Below are positions 1-9,810 of a stretch of 64,000 nt of DNA, one piece after another; positions within the stretch are counted from its first letter, which is position 1; each line of letters starts with the position of its first letter. The DNA lies in assembly GCF_013403565.1 (NCBI RefSeq), contig NZ_CP058627.1, forward strand, positions 496,001 through 560,000. Reading direction: 5' to 3'. The position numbers were made by a program, and so were the translations under genes. A model generated the notes under the pieces. It had not been told where the DNA came from. It searched no databases and saw only the letters and a list, made by a program, of their open reading frames with translations. This DNA comes from Chitinibacter bivalviorum (GTDB taxonomy: Bacteria; Pseudomonadota; Gammaproteobacteria; Burkholderiales; Chitinibacteraceae).

Positions 1-3000
1 CACTCGGCAATTACACTGGAAGCTCTCGACGTTCATGCCGTGCCGCTGGCGGGGCGCAATCTGATCGAGGCCTCGGCGGGGACGGGCAAGACATTTAATA
101 TTACCGGCCTTTATGCTCGGCTAATTTTGGGCGCGGCAGATCCTGATGCCGACTCTGATACGAATGCGGCTGGCCAGCCTTGTTTTGACGCGAGTCGCGG
201 CCTGTTGCCCGAGCAGATTTTGCTGGTGACCTTTACCAAGGCGGCAACGGCCGAGCTCAAAGATCGTATTCGCACTCGATTATCGCAGTTGGCACAAACC
301 TTTGCGCAGGGCTCGCCGGTGCTGCTGGATGGCAAACCCGAGCCTTTTTGCGCCACCGTGTGGCAGCAGGTTCAGAGCGATGTTCGCGTCGATGCTGAGC
401 AACTACTCAACCAACTGCGCCTCGCACTGGCCACACTCGATCAAGCGGCGATTTCAACGATCCATAGTTTTTGTCAGCGCTTGCTGACCGAGCAGGCTTT
501 TGAAGCTGGCTTTGACTTTGATCGCGAAATGGTGAGCGATGAGAGCGAGGTATTGGCTCAGATAACTCGTGATTTCTGGCGTTCAGAGGTATACCCGTCG
601 CCAACATTCTGGGCTGATTATTTACGCTCAATCTCGATTGCACCGCGTACCCGTGGCGTTAATGTCGAGACCTTAAGCCGTATCGCCGCGAGTTTGGCCA
701 AACTTGATGTCGAGACTTTGCTGGCTTTGCCCGAGCAGCCCGATTTGCTGGCGCTGCAAACGCGCTGGAATACGGCAGTGGGCGCCGCGCGCCGCGCGTG
801 GCATGAGGCTGAGATTGCGAGCTTGCTGCAAGCCAAATGGCGAGACGGCATTTACAAAAAAACCGCCAAGCTTGATTTCACCGCCGACACTGCGTGGGCA
901 AGCGAGATCAGCGATTTTCTGGCCCAGCCGGGCTGGAGTATGCCGCCCGAGTTAAAGCTGCTGACGCACAGCAAATTGGCCGATGCGGTATTGAAAAAGT
1001 TTCAGGATCAAGCGCCCGAGCACGAATTTTTTGCCGCGCTGGAAGACCTGCAAGACAGCCGTGCGACACTGGAAACCGATCTAGCGGTGTACTTTAATCA
1101 TTGGCTGCTGAAATTTGGCGCGTATGCGCGCGAGCAACTGGTGCTGCGCAAAGCACAAGCGGGGCAAATGTCGTTTGACGATAGCTTGACGCTGCTGGCG
1201 TCGGCGCTGCGCGATGAGACGCGAGCGAGCAATCTGATTGCCAAAGTGCACGCCAAATACCGCGCCGCGCTGGTCGATGAATTTCAAGATACCGACCCGA
1301 CGCAGTTTTTGATTATTGATACCTTGTTTGGCACGCCGACGGCCGATGGTGATGTGTTGCCGTTTTTTATGGTGGGCGACCCCAAGCAGGCGATTTATGC
1401 CTTTCGCGGCGCGGATGTGTACGCCTATCTGGGCGCGCGCGAGGCCGCCAAAGGGCAATATTCGATCGACACCAATTATCGCTCGGACGCGCCGATTATT
1501 AGTTTTGTAAACCGCCTGTTTGCGCCCGAAACCGCGTTTGTCGAAGCGCAGATCCAGCATCCCACGATCAAAGCCAATCAATGTGGCGCATCGAAATGCC
1601 AAATCGCCGATGATCGTGCCGCCGTGCACGCTTTTGTCTGGCAGGCGAGCAAAAAGGACGCGGCGGAAAAAGACTGCTATCGCGGTGTGGCGAACGAAAT
1701 CGCGGGGCTACTTAAATTGGCGCAGCAAGGCCAAGCCAATTTGGGCGCGCGCCCTCTGGCGCCCGGCGATATGGCGGTGTTGGTGAGCAATCATCATCAG
1801 GCCGCGCAAGTGCGCCGTGCGCTGGCTCAGGTCGGCGTGCCATCGGTTTCGCAATCGCGCGACAACGTCTTTGCCAGTAGCGAAGCGCAAGGCTTGCTCG
1901 CTTTGCTCAAAGCGGTGAACGAGCCCGCCAACGAGCCACAATTGCGCCGCGCCTTGGTCAGTGGCGTGATGGGCTATTCGGTGGCGCAACTGATTGAATT
2001 GCAGAATGACGATGCTGCATGGCTGGCGCAGATTGAGATGCTGCAGGCTTTGCGCGATGAATGGCGCAAGGCGGGCTTTATGGCGATGTTCCGCAGCTGG
2101 TTGGTCGGCAGCCAAGCGCCTGCGCGGCTATTGAGCTTTGACGACGGCGAACGGAGTCTGACCAATTTACTGCACGTAGCCGAATTGATCCAAAACGAAA
2201 CACGCTCCCGACCAAGCCCGGCGCTACTGTTGGCGTGGCTAGAGCGGCAAGTGGCCGAGCCCAATGCCCAAGCGGAAGCGCAGCAAATGCGGCTGGAAAG
2301 CGACGCTGATCGCGTCAAGATTGTAACGATCCATGCGTCCAAAGGTTTGGAATATCCCATCGTGTTTTGCCCCTTTGCGTGGGCTGGCCGTAAAGAGCTG
2401 CTGCGCGATACGCGGCTGGTAGCGTTTCACGACGATGACGGACATTTGCATGTTGATGCCGGCACGATGGCGAAAAATGAAGCCATCGCTGCCGCCGAGA
2501 TCGAAGCCTACGCCGAGCAAATGCGGCTGTTGTACGTCGCGCTGACACGCGCCAAACATCGCCTGTATCTGGCGTATCCGGCGTTTGAAAAATTGCATCA
2601 CACCTCCAAAGCGGGCATGAAAAACGCGCCGCTGGCGCAAGTGCTGTTTCGCGACGACGGTATCCGCTTGCGCGATCAGGTCGGCGAATGGGATGTGGGG
2701 ACTCTAGGCAAAGCCTTTGTGCATTTGGGTGCAGCCGATGCGCCGGTGTCAGTCGGTGCGTGGCCTGAGCCGGGGGGCAAATATCGCGCCAGCAATGCGC
2801 AAACCGATGAGTTGCAAGTGGCGCCATGGCGCAATCGGGCGCTGGCTGCACCGTGGCGTTTGGTTAGTTTTTCCTCGTTGTCACGCGGGCAGGCCAAGCA
2901 TGCCCACGCCGAAAGTGCTGAAGATCATGATGGCGCCAGCACAGCGCTCGCGCTGACTTTGCCCCCGGTTGATTTGCCAACGCGATTTACCTTTACGCGC

Positions 3001-3738
3001 GGTGCTGACGCTGGCACGGCGCTGCACGGGATGTTTGAGCATTGGGATTTTGCCGCGCGCGAGCGGCAAGGCTGGAACGACATCATCACGCGCCAATTAC
3101 AGCGGGCGGGTTTGCTGAGCTTGGATAGTGACGATATACCTGAGCAGGGTATAGCTTCAAACATCAATCAATGGTTGGGTGAAGTGATTGATACCCCTCT
3201 GGGTGATCTGGGCTGGCGTTTGGCCGATTTGCCCGCCAAAGCGCGCTTGAACGAATGGCCATTTTTAATGCATTGCCCCAAGCTCAATTTAGCGGCGTTT
3301 TGCCGTGTGTTGGCACAGCCGCAGTTTGGCGTTCCGGCTGAATTTATCGCCGCCAGCGAACGGCTCAAACCTGAGCAACTCACTGCCTATCTGAACGGCG
3401 TGATTGACTTGGTGTGCGTTCACAATGACCAGTATTTTATTGCTGATTACAAATCTAATTTCCTTGGCGACGAGTTTGCGGCTTACGGCCATGAATCGAT
3501 GACCGAGGCGATGGCTGACGCGCACTATTATTTGCAATATCTACTGTATGTGATCGCATGGCAGCGCCATATGCGCGTGCGGCGTGGTGATGATTACAAC
3601 TATGAGCGCGATTTTGGTGGTGTGCTGTATCTGTTTATTCGCGGCATGCATCCCGCACATGGCGGTGCCGGGGTGTGGTTTGATAAACCGTGCGCGCCAT
3701 TGATCGCTGCGCTCGACGCTGCATTGGGAGGCCAATAA
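1..3738 (+). CDS. recB: RecBCD nuclease/helicase subunit RecB (5' partial)
   Basis: Beta subunit of exonuclease V (RecBCD), which unwinds and degrades double-strand ends and loads RecA at Chi. The reading frame is open to the first base of the window. Visible translation begins HSAITLEALDVHAVPLAGRN, so the GTG at 40 is internal and the true start lies upstream. UvrD-like helicase motifs in order: ASAGTGKT (Walker A, codons near 73-96), LLVTFTKAATAEL, STIHSFCQRLL, VDEFQDTDPTQF (near 1272), VGDPKQAIYAFRGAD, TIHASKGLEYPI and LLYVALTRAKHRLYL. The C-terminal nuclease domain shows GVIDLV and then IADYKSN near 3400-3460, the catalytic Asp/Lys signature. About 1245 residues are visible, slightly longer than the 1180 of E. 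coli. The stop codon overlaps the recD start (TAATG), so the two are translationally coupled; recC is expected upstream. Confidence 0.97.
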   Translation, partial: HSAITLEALDVHAVPLAGRNLIEASAGTGKTFNITGLYARLILGAADPDADSDTNAAGQPCFDASRGLLPEQILLVTFTKAATAELKDRIRTRLSQLAQTFAQGSPVLLDGKPEPFCATVWQQVQSDVRVDAEQLLNQLRLALATLDQAAISTIHSFCQRLLTEQAFEAGFDFDREMVSDESEVLAQITRDFWRSEVYPSPTFWADYLRSISIAPRTRGVNVETLSRIAASLAKLDVETLLALPEQPDLLALQTRWNTAVGAARRAWHEAEIASLLQAKWRDGIYKKTAKLDFTADTAWASEISDFLAQPGWSMPPELKLLTHSKLADAVLKKFQDQAPEHEFFAALEDLQDSRATLETDLAVYFNHWLLKFGAYAREQLVLRKAQAGQMSFDDSLTLLASALRDETRASNLIAKVHAKYRAALVDEFQDTDPTQFLIIDTLFGTPTADGDVLPFFMVGDPKQAIYAFRGADVYAYLGAREAAKGQYSIDTNYRSDAPIISFVNRLFAPETAFVEAQIQHPTIKANQCGASKCQIADDRAAVHAFVWQASKKDAAEKDCYRGVANEIAGLLKLAQQGQANLGARPLAPGDMAVLVSNHHQAAQVRRALAQVGVPSVSQSRDNVFASSEAQGLLALLKAVNEPANEPQLRRALVSGVMGYSVAQLIELQNDDAAWLAQIEMLQALRDEWRKAGFMAMFRSWLVGSQAPARLLSFDDGERSLTNLLHVAELIQNETRSRPSPALLLAWLERQVAEPNAQAEAQQMRLESDADRVKIVTIHASKGLEYPIVFCPFAWAGRKELLRDTRLVAFHDDDGHLHVDAGTMAKNEAIAAAEIEAYAEQMRLLYVALTRAKHRLYLAYPAFEKLHHTSKAGMKNAPLAQVLFRDDGIRLRDQVGEWDVGTLGKAFVHLGAADAPVSVGAWPEPGGKYRASNAQTDELQVAPWRNRALAAPWRLVSFSSLSRGQAKHAHAESAEDHDGASTALALTLPPVDLPTRFTFTRGADAGTALHGMFEHWDFAARERQGWNDIITRQLQRAGLLSLDSDDIPEQGIASNINQWLGEVIDTPLGDLGWRLADLPAKARLNEWPFLMHCPKLNLAAFCRVLAQPQFGVPAEFIAASERLKPEQLTAYLNGVIDLVCVHNDQYFIADYKSNFLGDEFAAYGHESMTEAMADAHYYLQYLLYVIAWQRHMRVRRGDDYNYERDFGGVLYLFIRGMHPAHGGAGVWFDKPCAPLIAALDAALGGQ

Positions 3739-5522
3739 TGCACTCAGAACTTTCAATGCGAAGCAGCTCGCCGTTTGCGCAGGCTTTTGTAGATTTGCTC
3801 CGCCGCCAAGTTCCCGATGCGCCGCCCGATTTGCTCGGCGTGGCGTTGCAAGCGGCCAGCGCCACCGAGCGGGGCGATGTGTGCGTCGCCTTGCCTAAGG
3901 CGGTGGATTTGAACGCTTGGCGCGCGACGGGTTTGGTTGGGGCTGCGGGCGATTTTGCGCCGCTGATTGCCGAATATGACCGCCTGTATCTGGCGCGCTA
4001 TCACGCTTACGAATCCAGCCTAGCGCAGCAAATTCGGGATATGGCGGCGCAAGCCGTATCTGTACCCGCCGATTTAGCCGCGCAAATCTCGGCGCTGTTT
4101 GGTGAGGCTGACCCGCAAGACGTTGATTGGCAGCGTGTTGCCGCCGCAGCGGCTTTGCATAAAAAATTGATGGTGATTAGCGGTGGCCCCGGCACGGGCA
4201 AAACGACGACGGTGGTGAAACTGCTTGCCCTGCTGCAATCAGGCGAGACACCGCTGCACATTATGCTTGCCGCGCCGACGGGCAAGGCCGCGATGCGGAT
4301 GCAGGAGGCGATCCGCCAAGCCAAAACCAAGCTCCCCGCAGCACTGGCGGCGCGGATTCCCGATCAAGCCAGTACGATTCACCGCTTGCTGGGCTCGCGC
4401 CCAAATACGGTGCAGTTCCGCCATCATGCCGCGAATCCACTGGTGCTGGATGTGCTGGTGGTCGATGAAGCATCGATGATTGATCTGGCCTTGATGAGCA
4501 AATTGCTCGCCGCCTTGCCCGCGCATGCGCGGCTGGTGTTGCTCGGCGATAAAGATCAACTCGCTTCGGTGGAGGCGGGGGCGGTGATGGGCGATTTATG
4601 CGATGGCGTAGGTTTGTCGCCGACGTTTGCTGCGCAATTGAGCGAAGTCTGTGGTCAAACCGTACAGCCTGAGTTTTCACCGACGATCATGGGCGATCAC
4701 GTGATTACGCTGCAAAAAAGCTATCGTTTCTCTGGCGTGATCGGGCAATTGGCCAAGGCGATTAATTTTGAGCAGAGCAAAAAAGTGTTTGAGCTGCTAC
4801 AGGCGGCTCTGTACTCAGCAACAGTCAAATCCGATACGCCACTGTGCTGGCGCGACAGCAATCCGGCGCAAGCGGGGCAAGGCTTGCTCGCGCCGATTTG
4901 GAGCGCGTATGCGCCCTATTTTGCTGCGGTGGCTGCGTATCAAGCGGCCGTAAGCGATGCTGAAGGTCAAGCTGACGCCGCTGCCGTTTTTGCTGCTTTT
5001 GAGCAGTTCCGCGTGTTAAGCCCGCTCAAGCGCGGTTTGGCCAGCGTTGAGCAGGTGAATTTGCTGCTGGAGCAAGCCTTGCAAAAACGCGGGCTACGTC
5101 AACCCGAGCAAACTTGGTACGCAGGCCGCGCCGTGCTGGTGCCGCAAAATATGTACGAGCTGGAGCTCTATAACGGCGATATCGGCCTGACTTTGCCCGA
5201 TGCCAGTGGCAAGCTATGGGTGCATTTTTTGCAGGCCGATGGCGCAACGCGGGCGGTGGCTACATCGCGGCTGGTCGGCGTGGAAAGTGCGTTTGCAATG
5301 ACGGTGCATAAATCGCAGGGCTCGGAATTTGCGCATGTGCTGCTGTTGCTGCCCAGTAGCGAGGCGGGCGCAGGGCAATTACTGAGCCGCGAGTTGGTCT
5401 ACACCGCGATCACGCGCGCCAAATCGCAAGTTACGCTGTGGGGCGAGGCGGCAACGATCAGGCAAGCCGTGGCGAAAAAAGTCGAGCGCCAATCTGGGCT
5501 GGCGGAACGCTTGTTGAAATAG
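3738..5522 (+). CDS. recD: RecBCD helicase subunit RecD
   Basis: Alpha subunit of exonuclease V, a 5'-3' SF1 helicase. The ATG at 3738 overlaps the recB stop by one base and gives 594 aa. An in-frame upstream start at 3690 would run into recB and is unlikely. Motifs: ISGGPGTGKTTTVVKLL (Walker A, about residue 147-160), APTGKAAMRMQEAI, STIHRLLGS, VLVVDEASMIDLALMSKLL (Walker B, about 240), LLGDKDQLASVEAGAV, TLQKSYRF, MTVHKSQGSEFAHVLLLLP (about 520) and LVYTAITRAKSQVTLWG. The N-terminal 130 residues form the RecB-contacting domain. Nine bases after the stop lies a copy of the 49-bp palindromic element. Confidence 0.97.
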   Translation: MHSELSMRSSSPFAQAFVDLLRRQVPDAPPDLLGVALQAASATERGDVCVALPKAVDLNAWRATGLVGAAGDFAPLIAEYDRLYLARYHAYESSLAQQIRDMAAQAVSVPADLAAQISALFGEADPQDVDWQRVAAAAALHKKLMVISGGPGTGKTTTVVKLLALLQSGETPLHIMLAAPTGKAAMRMQEAIRQAKTKLPAALAARIPDQASTIHRLLGSRPNTVQFRHHAANPLVLDVLVVDEASMIDLALMSKLLAALPAHARLVLLGDKDQLASVEAGAVMGDLCDGVGLSPTFAAQLSEVCGQTVQPEFSPTIMGDHVITLQKSYRFSGVIGQLAKAINFEQSKKVFELLQAALYSATVKSDTPLCWRDSNPAQAGQGLLAPIWSAYAPYFAAVAAYQAAVSDAEGQADAAAVFAAFEQFRVLSPLKRGLASVEQVNLLLEQALQKRGLRQPEQTWYAGRAVLVPQNMYELELYNGDIGLTLPDASGKLWVHFLQADGATRAVATSRLVGVESAFAMTVHKSQGSEFAHVLLLLPSSEAGAGQLLSRELVYTAITRAKSQVTLWGEAATIRQAVAKKVERQSGLAERLLK

Positions 5523-5530
5523 CGTTTGAT

Positions 5531-5579
5531 GGGTATTGCTAGGAAATCAAATTTTCAATTGCTATTTAAAGCAATACCC
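5531..5579. repeat. 49-bp intergenic element, copy 1
   Basis: Perfect 10-bp inverted ends GGGTATTGCT and AGCAATACCC around a 29-bp AT-rich centre. It starts 9 bp after the recD stop and ends 11 bp before the truC stop on the other strand. It is the only obvious hairpin between these convergent genes. An inner ATTGCT can pair alternatively with the right arm. There is no G+C-rich stem with a U-run, so it is not a textbook intrinsic terminator. Confidence 0.85.
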
Positions 5580-5590
5580 TTGCTAGGTAT

Positions 5591-6385
5591 CTAAACCCAA
5601 ATCGTACGATTGCGCGGCGTGGTGATGGTGGGCTCGTCCCAAGTCATGCCCGCCTTGCGCAGCGCATCCAGGCCATCGAGCTGCGCAATCACATGGGCAA
5701 AATCACCGGCGAGTGGGCAGCGCAGCTCGATTTTTTGCTGCGTGCGCGGGTGGATAAAATCGAGCCCCGTGCAAGCGAGCAAGAGCCGATCGACTTCGAA
5801 GGCTTCGGCAAATGCGCGATTGTGGCGACCTTTTCCATAGGTGCTGTCGCCAATAATCGGATGGCTGATGTGTTTCAAATGGCGGCGAATCTGATGGCGC
5901 CGCCCAGTGATCGGGTTGAGCGCAAGCAAAGCGTAGCGGCTGGTCGGGTAGCGTTCAACTTCCCAGTTAAGGGTAAATTGCGCCAGCGAGCGATAGTGAG
6001 TGGCGGCTTCCTGCGGTGCTTTATGATCAATATTGCTGCGCGGATCAACGTCATCTTGCCGCACCGACAGCGCGTGCTCGATCAAGCCTGATTCGTCCGC
6101 CCAGCCACGCACCAGCGCCAGATAGCTTTTATCCACGCGGCGCTCGCTAAATGCTTCACCCATTAAGCGGGCCATGTCTGAATTGAGCGCAAACAGCAGT
6201 GCACCCGAGGTGGCTTTATCTAGCCGATGGATCGGATAAACATGCTGGCCGATCTGATCGCGTAGTTTTTGCAAAGCAAATTCGGTCTCGAAAAAATCCA
6301 GATCAGTTTTGTGCACCAACAGATTGCTTGGTTTGTGGATCGCTATCAACTCGGGGTCACGGTATAAAATTGGTAACATAAACAT
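5591..6385 (-). CDS. truC: tRNA pseudouridine(65) synthase TruC
   Basis: RluA-family pseudouridine synthase, about 264 aa, the size of E. coli TruC (260). It isomerises U65 in certain tRNAs. The N-terminus reads LPILYRDPELIAIHKPSNLLVH. The family motif is YPIHRLDKATSGALLF, with catalytic Asp in HRLDKATSG. Further conserved blocks are SYLALVRGW, NPITGRRHQIRRHLKHISHPIIGDSTYGKG and LLLACTGLDFIHPRT. The RDQIGQHVYPIHRLD context matches TruC better than RluC/RluD because no S4 domain precedes it. Starts possible are GTG 6388, ATG 6385 and ATG 6379; none has a clear Shine-Dalgarno, and 6385 is a compromise. It is divergent from the unknown gene at 6450. Confidence 0.9.
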   Translation of the reverse strand: MFMLPILYRDPELIAIHKPSNLLVHKTDLDFFETEFALQKLRDQIGQHVYPIHRLDKATSGALLFALNSDMARLMGEAFSERRVDKSYLALVRGWADESGLIEHALSVRQDDVDPRSNIDHKAPQEAATHYRSLAQFTLNWEVERYPTSRYALLALNPITGRRHQIRRHLKHISHPIIGDSTYGKGRHNRAFAEAFEVDRLLLACTGLDFIHPRTQQKIELRCPLAGDFAHVIAQLDGLDALRKAGMTWDEPTITTPRNRTIWV

Positions 6386-6449
6386 CACTTGATCAATGGT
6401 GCTTTAGCATAAAATTAACCTGTGTTATTCTTAACTCAGTCTTACAGGT

Positions 6450-6953
6450 ATGGAATTAATTGAAATGACGGTGGCTGTGGCAAATCAGGTTTATAAGTGT
6501 GGACATGCACATCTGGCGGATCAGCTCGACGAGAGTAAAGAGCACTTGGCGACGCTGATGAATTCGGCCAAGGATACTTTATGTCCGGAATGTTGCCGTG
6601 TCGAATTCCAACTATTAGAACTCGATTGCCAAGCTTATGCCAACTTGCAGCACATGTCGTCGGAAATGTCGGCCTTTGTGATCGAGGTTTCGGGCATTAC
6701 CGAGCCACTGAGCTCGATTTTGGCGCTCAACGATTATCACCAACGCGCGCCTTCGATCGATGAATTAACGCCCGGCGGCGAAGCTTTCGATTTGCCGCAC
6801 TCGGTATGGCGTAAGGAATTTTGGTTTGCCAATACTACCGATCCGGTCCACGTGGTGATGTTGATGGATCACCTCAAGCAAGAAATGGATTGGCTGGCTT
6901 CCTATATGCCGTCTGGCAAGGCAGGGATGCATTTTGGTCGGTTTATCGGCTAA
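6450..6953 (+). CDS. Hypothetical protein with Cys-rich N-terminal half
   Basis: 167-aa soluble protein that I do not recognise. The N-terminal part has KCGHAHL (C17, H19, H21) and later LCPECC (C45, C48, C49), a spacing that could bind zinc or another metal. The middle contains SSEMSAFVIEVSGITEPLSS. The C-terminal half is acidic to aromatic, with SVWRKEFWFANTTDP and QEMDWLASYMPSG. No signal peptide or membrane segment is seen. ATG 6450 and the in-frame ATG at codon 6 are both possible starts. It stands alone between divergent truC and convergent glnE and ends in a shared bidirectional terminator. Codon use looks like its neighbours, so it is probably a real lineage-specific gene. Confidence 0.75.
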   Translation: MELIEMTVAVANQVYKCGHAHLADQLDESKEHLATLMNSAKDTLCPECCRVEFQLLELDCQAYANLQHMSSEMSAFVIEVSGITEPLSSILALNDYHQRAPSIDELTPGGEAFDLPHSVWRKEFWFANTTDPVHVVMLMDHLKQEMDWLASYMPSGKAGMHFGRFIG

Positions 6954-6986
6954 CCTCCTCGCAAGTCGGATTAGTCTGCAATAAAA

Positions 6987-7009
6987 AAACGGCGCTTTAA
7001 GCGCCGTTT
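6987..7009. terminator. Bidirectional intrinsic terminator
   Basis: Stem AAACGGCGC / GCGCCGTTT with loop TTTAA, flanked by A-run and T-rich sequence. It lies between the convergent unknown gene (+) and glnE (-) and can serve both. Confidence 0.85.
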
Positions 7010-7017
7010 GTGTTTGC

Positions 7018-9702
7018 CTAGGGCTGTGGAAATAATTGCTCCCACAATGCCTGCACCGCATTCATCTCCAGTGTCAGCGGCTCGATCATGGCCAGACTCA
7101 GCTCGGTGCCGTTGAGCCGATGCGTATGTTGCAAGCGGCGCAGTTCGCGGTATGCGGTACGTGCATGCTCGGCCGCGTGGCTGCTGATCAAATGATGCTG
7201 CGCGGCCACATCAAGTAGCGCGATATTGCCTGCGTTGGCGGTGAGCTGCGGCAAGGTGCGCGCGTGAGCCAGAATCAAAAACTGCACAATAAACTCAATA
7301 TCGACAATGCCACCTCGGCGATGCTTCACATCATGGGCAAGCGCCGGATGCGTTTCGAGCATTTTATTGCGCATTTTGAGTACTTCGGCCTGCAAGGCTG
7401 CGATATCTCGTTCCTTGCATAGAATATCGTGGCGGATTTGCTCAAAGTTTTTGCCAACGTGCGTGTCGCCCGCGCAAAAGCGTGCTCGGGTAATGGCCTG
7501 ATGCTCCCACACCCAAGCCGATTGGTGCTGATATTCGCTAAACGCTTGCACCGTGGACACCAGCAAGCCTGATGAGCCATTGGGACGCAGGCGTAAATCA
7601 ATATCGTAAAGCTGGCCAGCGGAGGTGAGCGAAGTGAGCCAATTGACGATGCGCTTGGCGAGGCGCGCATAGATTTCGGGTGCGTTGGCGTGATCGTCGT
7701 CATATAGGTACACAATATCCAGATCTGACGCAAAGCCCAATTCTTTGCCGCCCAGTTTGCCGTAGCCGATGATGGCAAAATTGGCTTGTTCGCGGTGCTT
7801 ATTGGGCAGATCTTTCCACGCTTGCTCCAGCGCGACGCTCAAAATCAGATCGGCCAAATCGGACAAATGATCCGATAGCCGTTCCAGCGGCAATAATCCA
7901 GCCAGATCTTGCGATACCAGACGAAAGATTTGCGAGTGCTGGAAATGGCGCAGGCAATCCATACGCGCTTCAATATCATCCGCCAGCTCATTCATTTCCT
8001 GTCGCAAAATCCGGCCCAATTTATCCCATTCTGGTTCTTGATGCAGCAGGCGGAAATCGAGCAATTCATCGAGCAAAATCGGATGGCGGGTCAGGTATTC
8101 CGACACCCAAGGGCTGGCGCTATACAAGCTCGCGAGGCGTTTCAAGGTTTGCGGGTGTTCAGCGAGCAGCGCCAAATATGATTCGCGGCGGCTAATCGCA
8201 TCGAGCAAATCGAGTAGGCGCATCAGTGTGGCGTCGGGATTGCCAAATTGAGCCGTGGTACTGATTAAGGACGGCAAAATGCTATCGAGACGACGACGGC
8301 AGCGATCGGGCATTTGCCGGTATTTGCTGCTGTCTTGCATGGCCGTAAGGCGACGCTGAATTTCGGCTGGATTTTGGTAGCCCAATTGTTGGTAGTAGGG
8401 GGTATTGCCATCACTGAAAGCATCAATGGGATCTTCAGTCTCATCCTGTGTGGGAGTATTTTGTTCTGGCTGCAGAAAGACTTCTTCAAAGTGCTTACTG
8501 ACGATGGTGCGATGGGCGTCGAGCGCCGCTCTAAATTGCGCCCAATCGCCAAAGCCCATGCTAATCGCCAATTTATGCTGATCTTCCTCATTGCTTGGCA
8601 GCATCTGGGTTTGTGCGTCATCCAGATACATAATCCGGTGTTCCACATCGCGCAAAAACACATAGGCCGCTTGTAACTCGGTGACGACGTCTTGCGGCAA
8701 ATTTCCTTGTGCTGCCAATTCATTCAAAATCGCTTGGGTCGCACGTGACCGCAGCGTTTTATTACGCCCCCCCCGTATAAGCTGGAAGACCTGGCCGATA
8801 AACTCGATTTCGCGGATACCCCCAGGGCCGAGCTTGACATTGTCGAGACGGTCTTTGCGCTCGACCTCGCGGCGAATCTGGCTGTGCAGCTCGCGCATTG
8901 AATGGTAAGCGCCGTAATCGAGGTATTTGCGATAGACAAATGGCGTCACCAGATCCATCAAGCCCTGTTCATCGCCGGTGAGCGCGCGGCCTTTAATCCA
9001 TGCGTAGCGTTCCCACTCGCGTCCTTGGGTGAGCAGGTAGTTTTCCAGTGCGGCAAAGCTCGTCACCAAGGGCCCTGAGTCACCAAAGGGGCGTAAGCGC
9101 ATATCGACACGGAAGACAAAGCCGTTGGCATCGGTATCGCCAATCAGGCGAATCAGGCGTTTGCCGATGTTGGCGAAATACTCATGATTGCTGATTTTGC
9201 GTGGCCCGGTGGTTTCACCGTCTTCGGGGTAGACAAAAATCAGATCAATATCAGAAGACACATTGAGCTCGCGCTCACCGAGCTTGCCCATGCCAACGAC
9301 GATGAGTTGCTGCACTTCGCCGGTTTCTTCGCCGATCGGCTGGCCATAACGCTCATCAGGTTTGCTGACCCAAGCGAGCGCGGTTTCGACGGCAACTTCG
9401 GCCAGATCGGTGATCGTATGCATCGCTTCTTTCAGATCGGATAAGCCATTGATTTCGCGCACGACAAGTCGGGCCATCACGGCTTGGCGTAAATGCCGCA
9501 ATTGCATCGCCAGCTCTTCTTCACTTTGGGCGGGTTTGGCGAGCAAACGCAATTGCATTTCGGCTTTGTGAAAGGCTTGCGTGGCGTGTTCGGCGGTTTC
9601 TTGTGCCAGAGCGGGGCGGCATAAAAAGAGGCGTTGCAGGTATCGGCTATGGTTTTGAGCTGAAATCAGTTGTGGATGCGCTTCAATGATGTTTTCTGTC
9701 AT
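7018..9702 (-). CDS. glnE: Bifunctional glutamine synthetase adenylyltransferase/deadenylase GlnE
   Basis: Adds or removes AMP on glutamine synthetase in response to PII and PII-UMP. 894 aa, somewhat shorter than the 946 of E. coli. Two nucleotidyltransferase modules are visible: VGMGKLGERELNVSSDIDLI (about residues 131-150; deadenylylase half) and IGYGKLGGKELGFASDLDIV (about 642-661; adenylyltransferase half). Each is followed by its DxRLRP block (RVDMRLRPFGDSGPL; YDIDLRLRPNGSSGLL). The GGIREIEFIGQ and GGIVDIEFIVQ segments are also typical. Its regulator glnB is also in this window (16726-17064) but not in an operon with it. ATG 9702 gives a normal N-terminus. Confidence 0.97.
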   Translation of the reverse strand: MTENIIEAHPQLISAQNHSRYLQRLFLCRPALAQETAEHATQAFHKAEMQLRLLAKPAQSEEELAMQLRHLRQAVMARLVVREINGLSDLKEAMHTITDLAEVAVETALAWVSKPDERYGQPIGEETGEVQQLIVVGMGKLGERELNVSSDIDLIFVYPEDGETTGPRKISNHEYFANIGKRLIRLIGDTDANGFVFRVDMRLRPFGDSGPLVTSFAALENYLLTQGREWERYAWIKGRALTGDEQGLMDLVTPFVYRKYLDYGAYHSMRELHSQIRREVERKDRLDNVKLGPGGIREIEFIGQVFQLIRGGRNKTLRSRATQAILNELAAQGNLPQDVVTELQAAYVFLRDVEHRIMYLDDAQTQMLPSNEEDQHKLAISMGFGDWAQFRAALDAHRTIVSKHFEEVFLQPEQNTPTQDETEDPIDAFSDGNTPYYQQLGYQNPAEIQRRLTAMQDSSKYRQMPDRCRRRLDSILPSLISTTAQFGNPDATLMRLLDLLDAISRRESYLALLAEHPQTLKRLASLYSASPWVSEYLTRHPILLDELLDFRLLHQEPEWDKLGRILRQEMNELADDIEARMDCLRHFQHSQIFRLVSQDLAGLLPLERLSDHLSDLADLILSVALEQAWKDLPNKHREQANFAIIGYGKLGGKELGFASDLDIVYLYDDDHANAPEIYARLAKRIVNWLTSLTSAGQLYDIDLRLRPNGSSGLLVSTVQAFSEYQHQSAWVWEHQAITRARFCAGDTHVGKNFEQIRHDILCKERDIAALQAEVLKMRNKMLETHPALAHDVKHRRGGIVDIEFIVQFLILAHARTLPQLTANAGNIALLDVAAQHHLISSHAAEHARTAYRELRRLQHTHRLNGTELSLAMIEPLTLEMNAVQALWEQLFPQP

Positions 9703-9810
9703 GGGTTGCCATTCAATTTCAGGTTAAAATACGCAGCAATAAATTACATATCTTCTCACCGTAGCACAGCTGGCTGTATTTGGGTGCTCGGTGTCTTATT
9801 CGGAATCTAG

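Noticed and set aside
548..596. AGGTAT ... ATACCC at 49-bp spacing inside recB
   Set aside because: It encodes DFWRSEVYPSP, a conserved RecB segment, and the arms beyond the ends are not complementary. Treated as chance.
1081..1629. 182-codon open frame antisense to recB
   Set aside because: Shadow frame opposite the helicase motifs of RecB.
3147..3196. GGGTAT ... ATACCC at 50-bp spacing inside recB
   Set aside because: Spacing is 50 rather than 49, it lies within coding sequence, and the inner arms do not pair. Probably chance, though a genome count would settle it.
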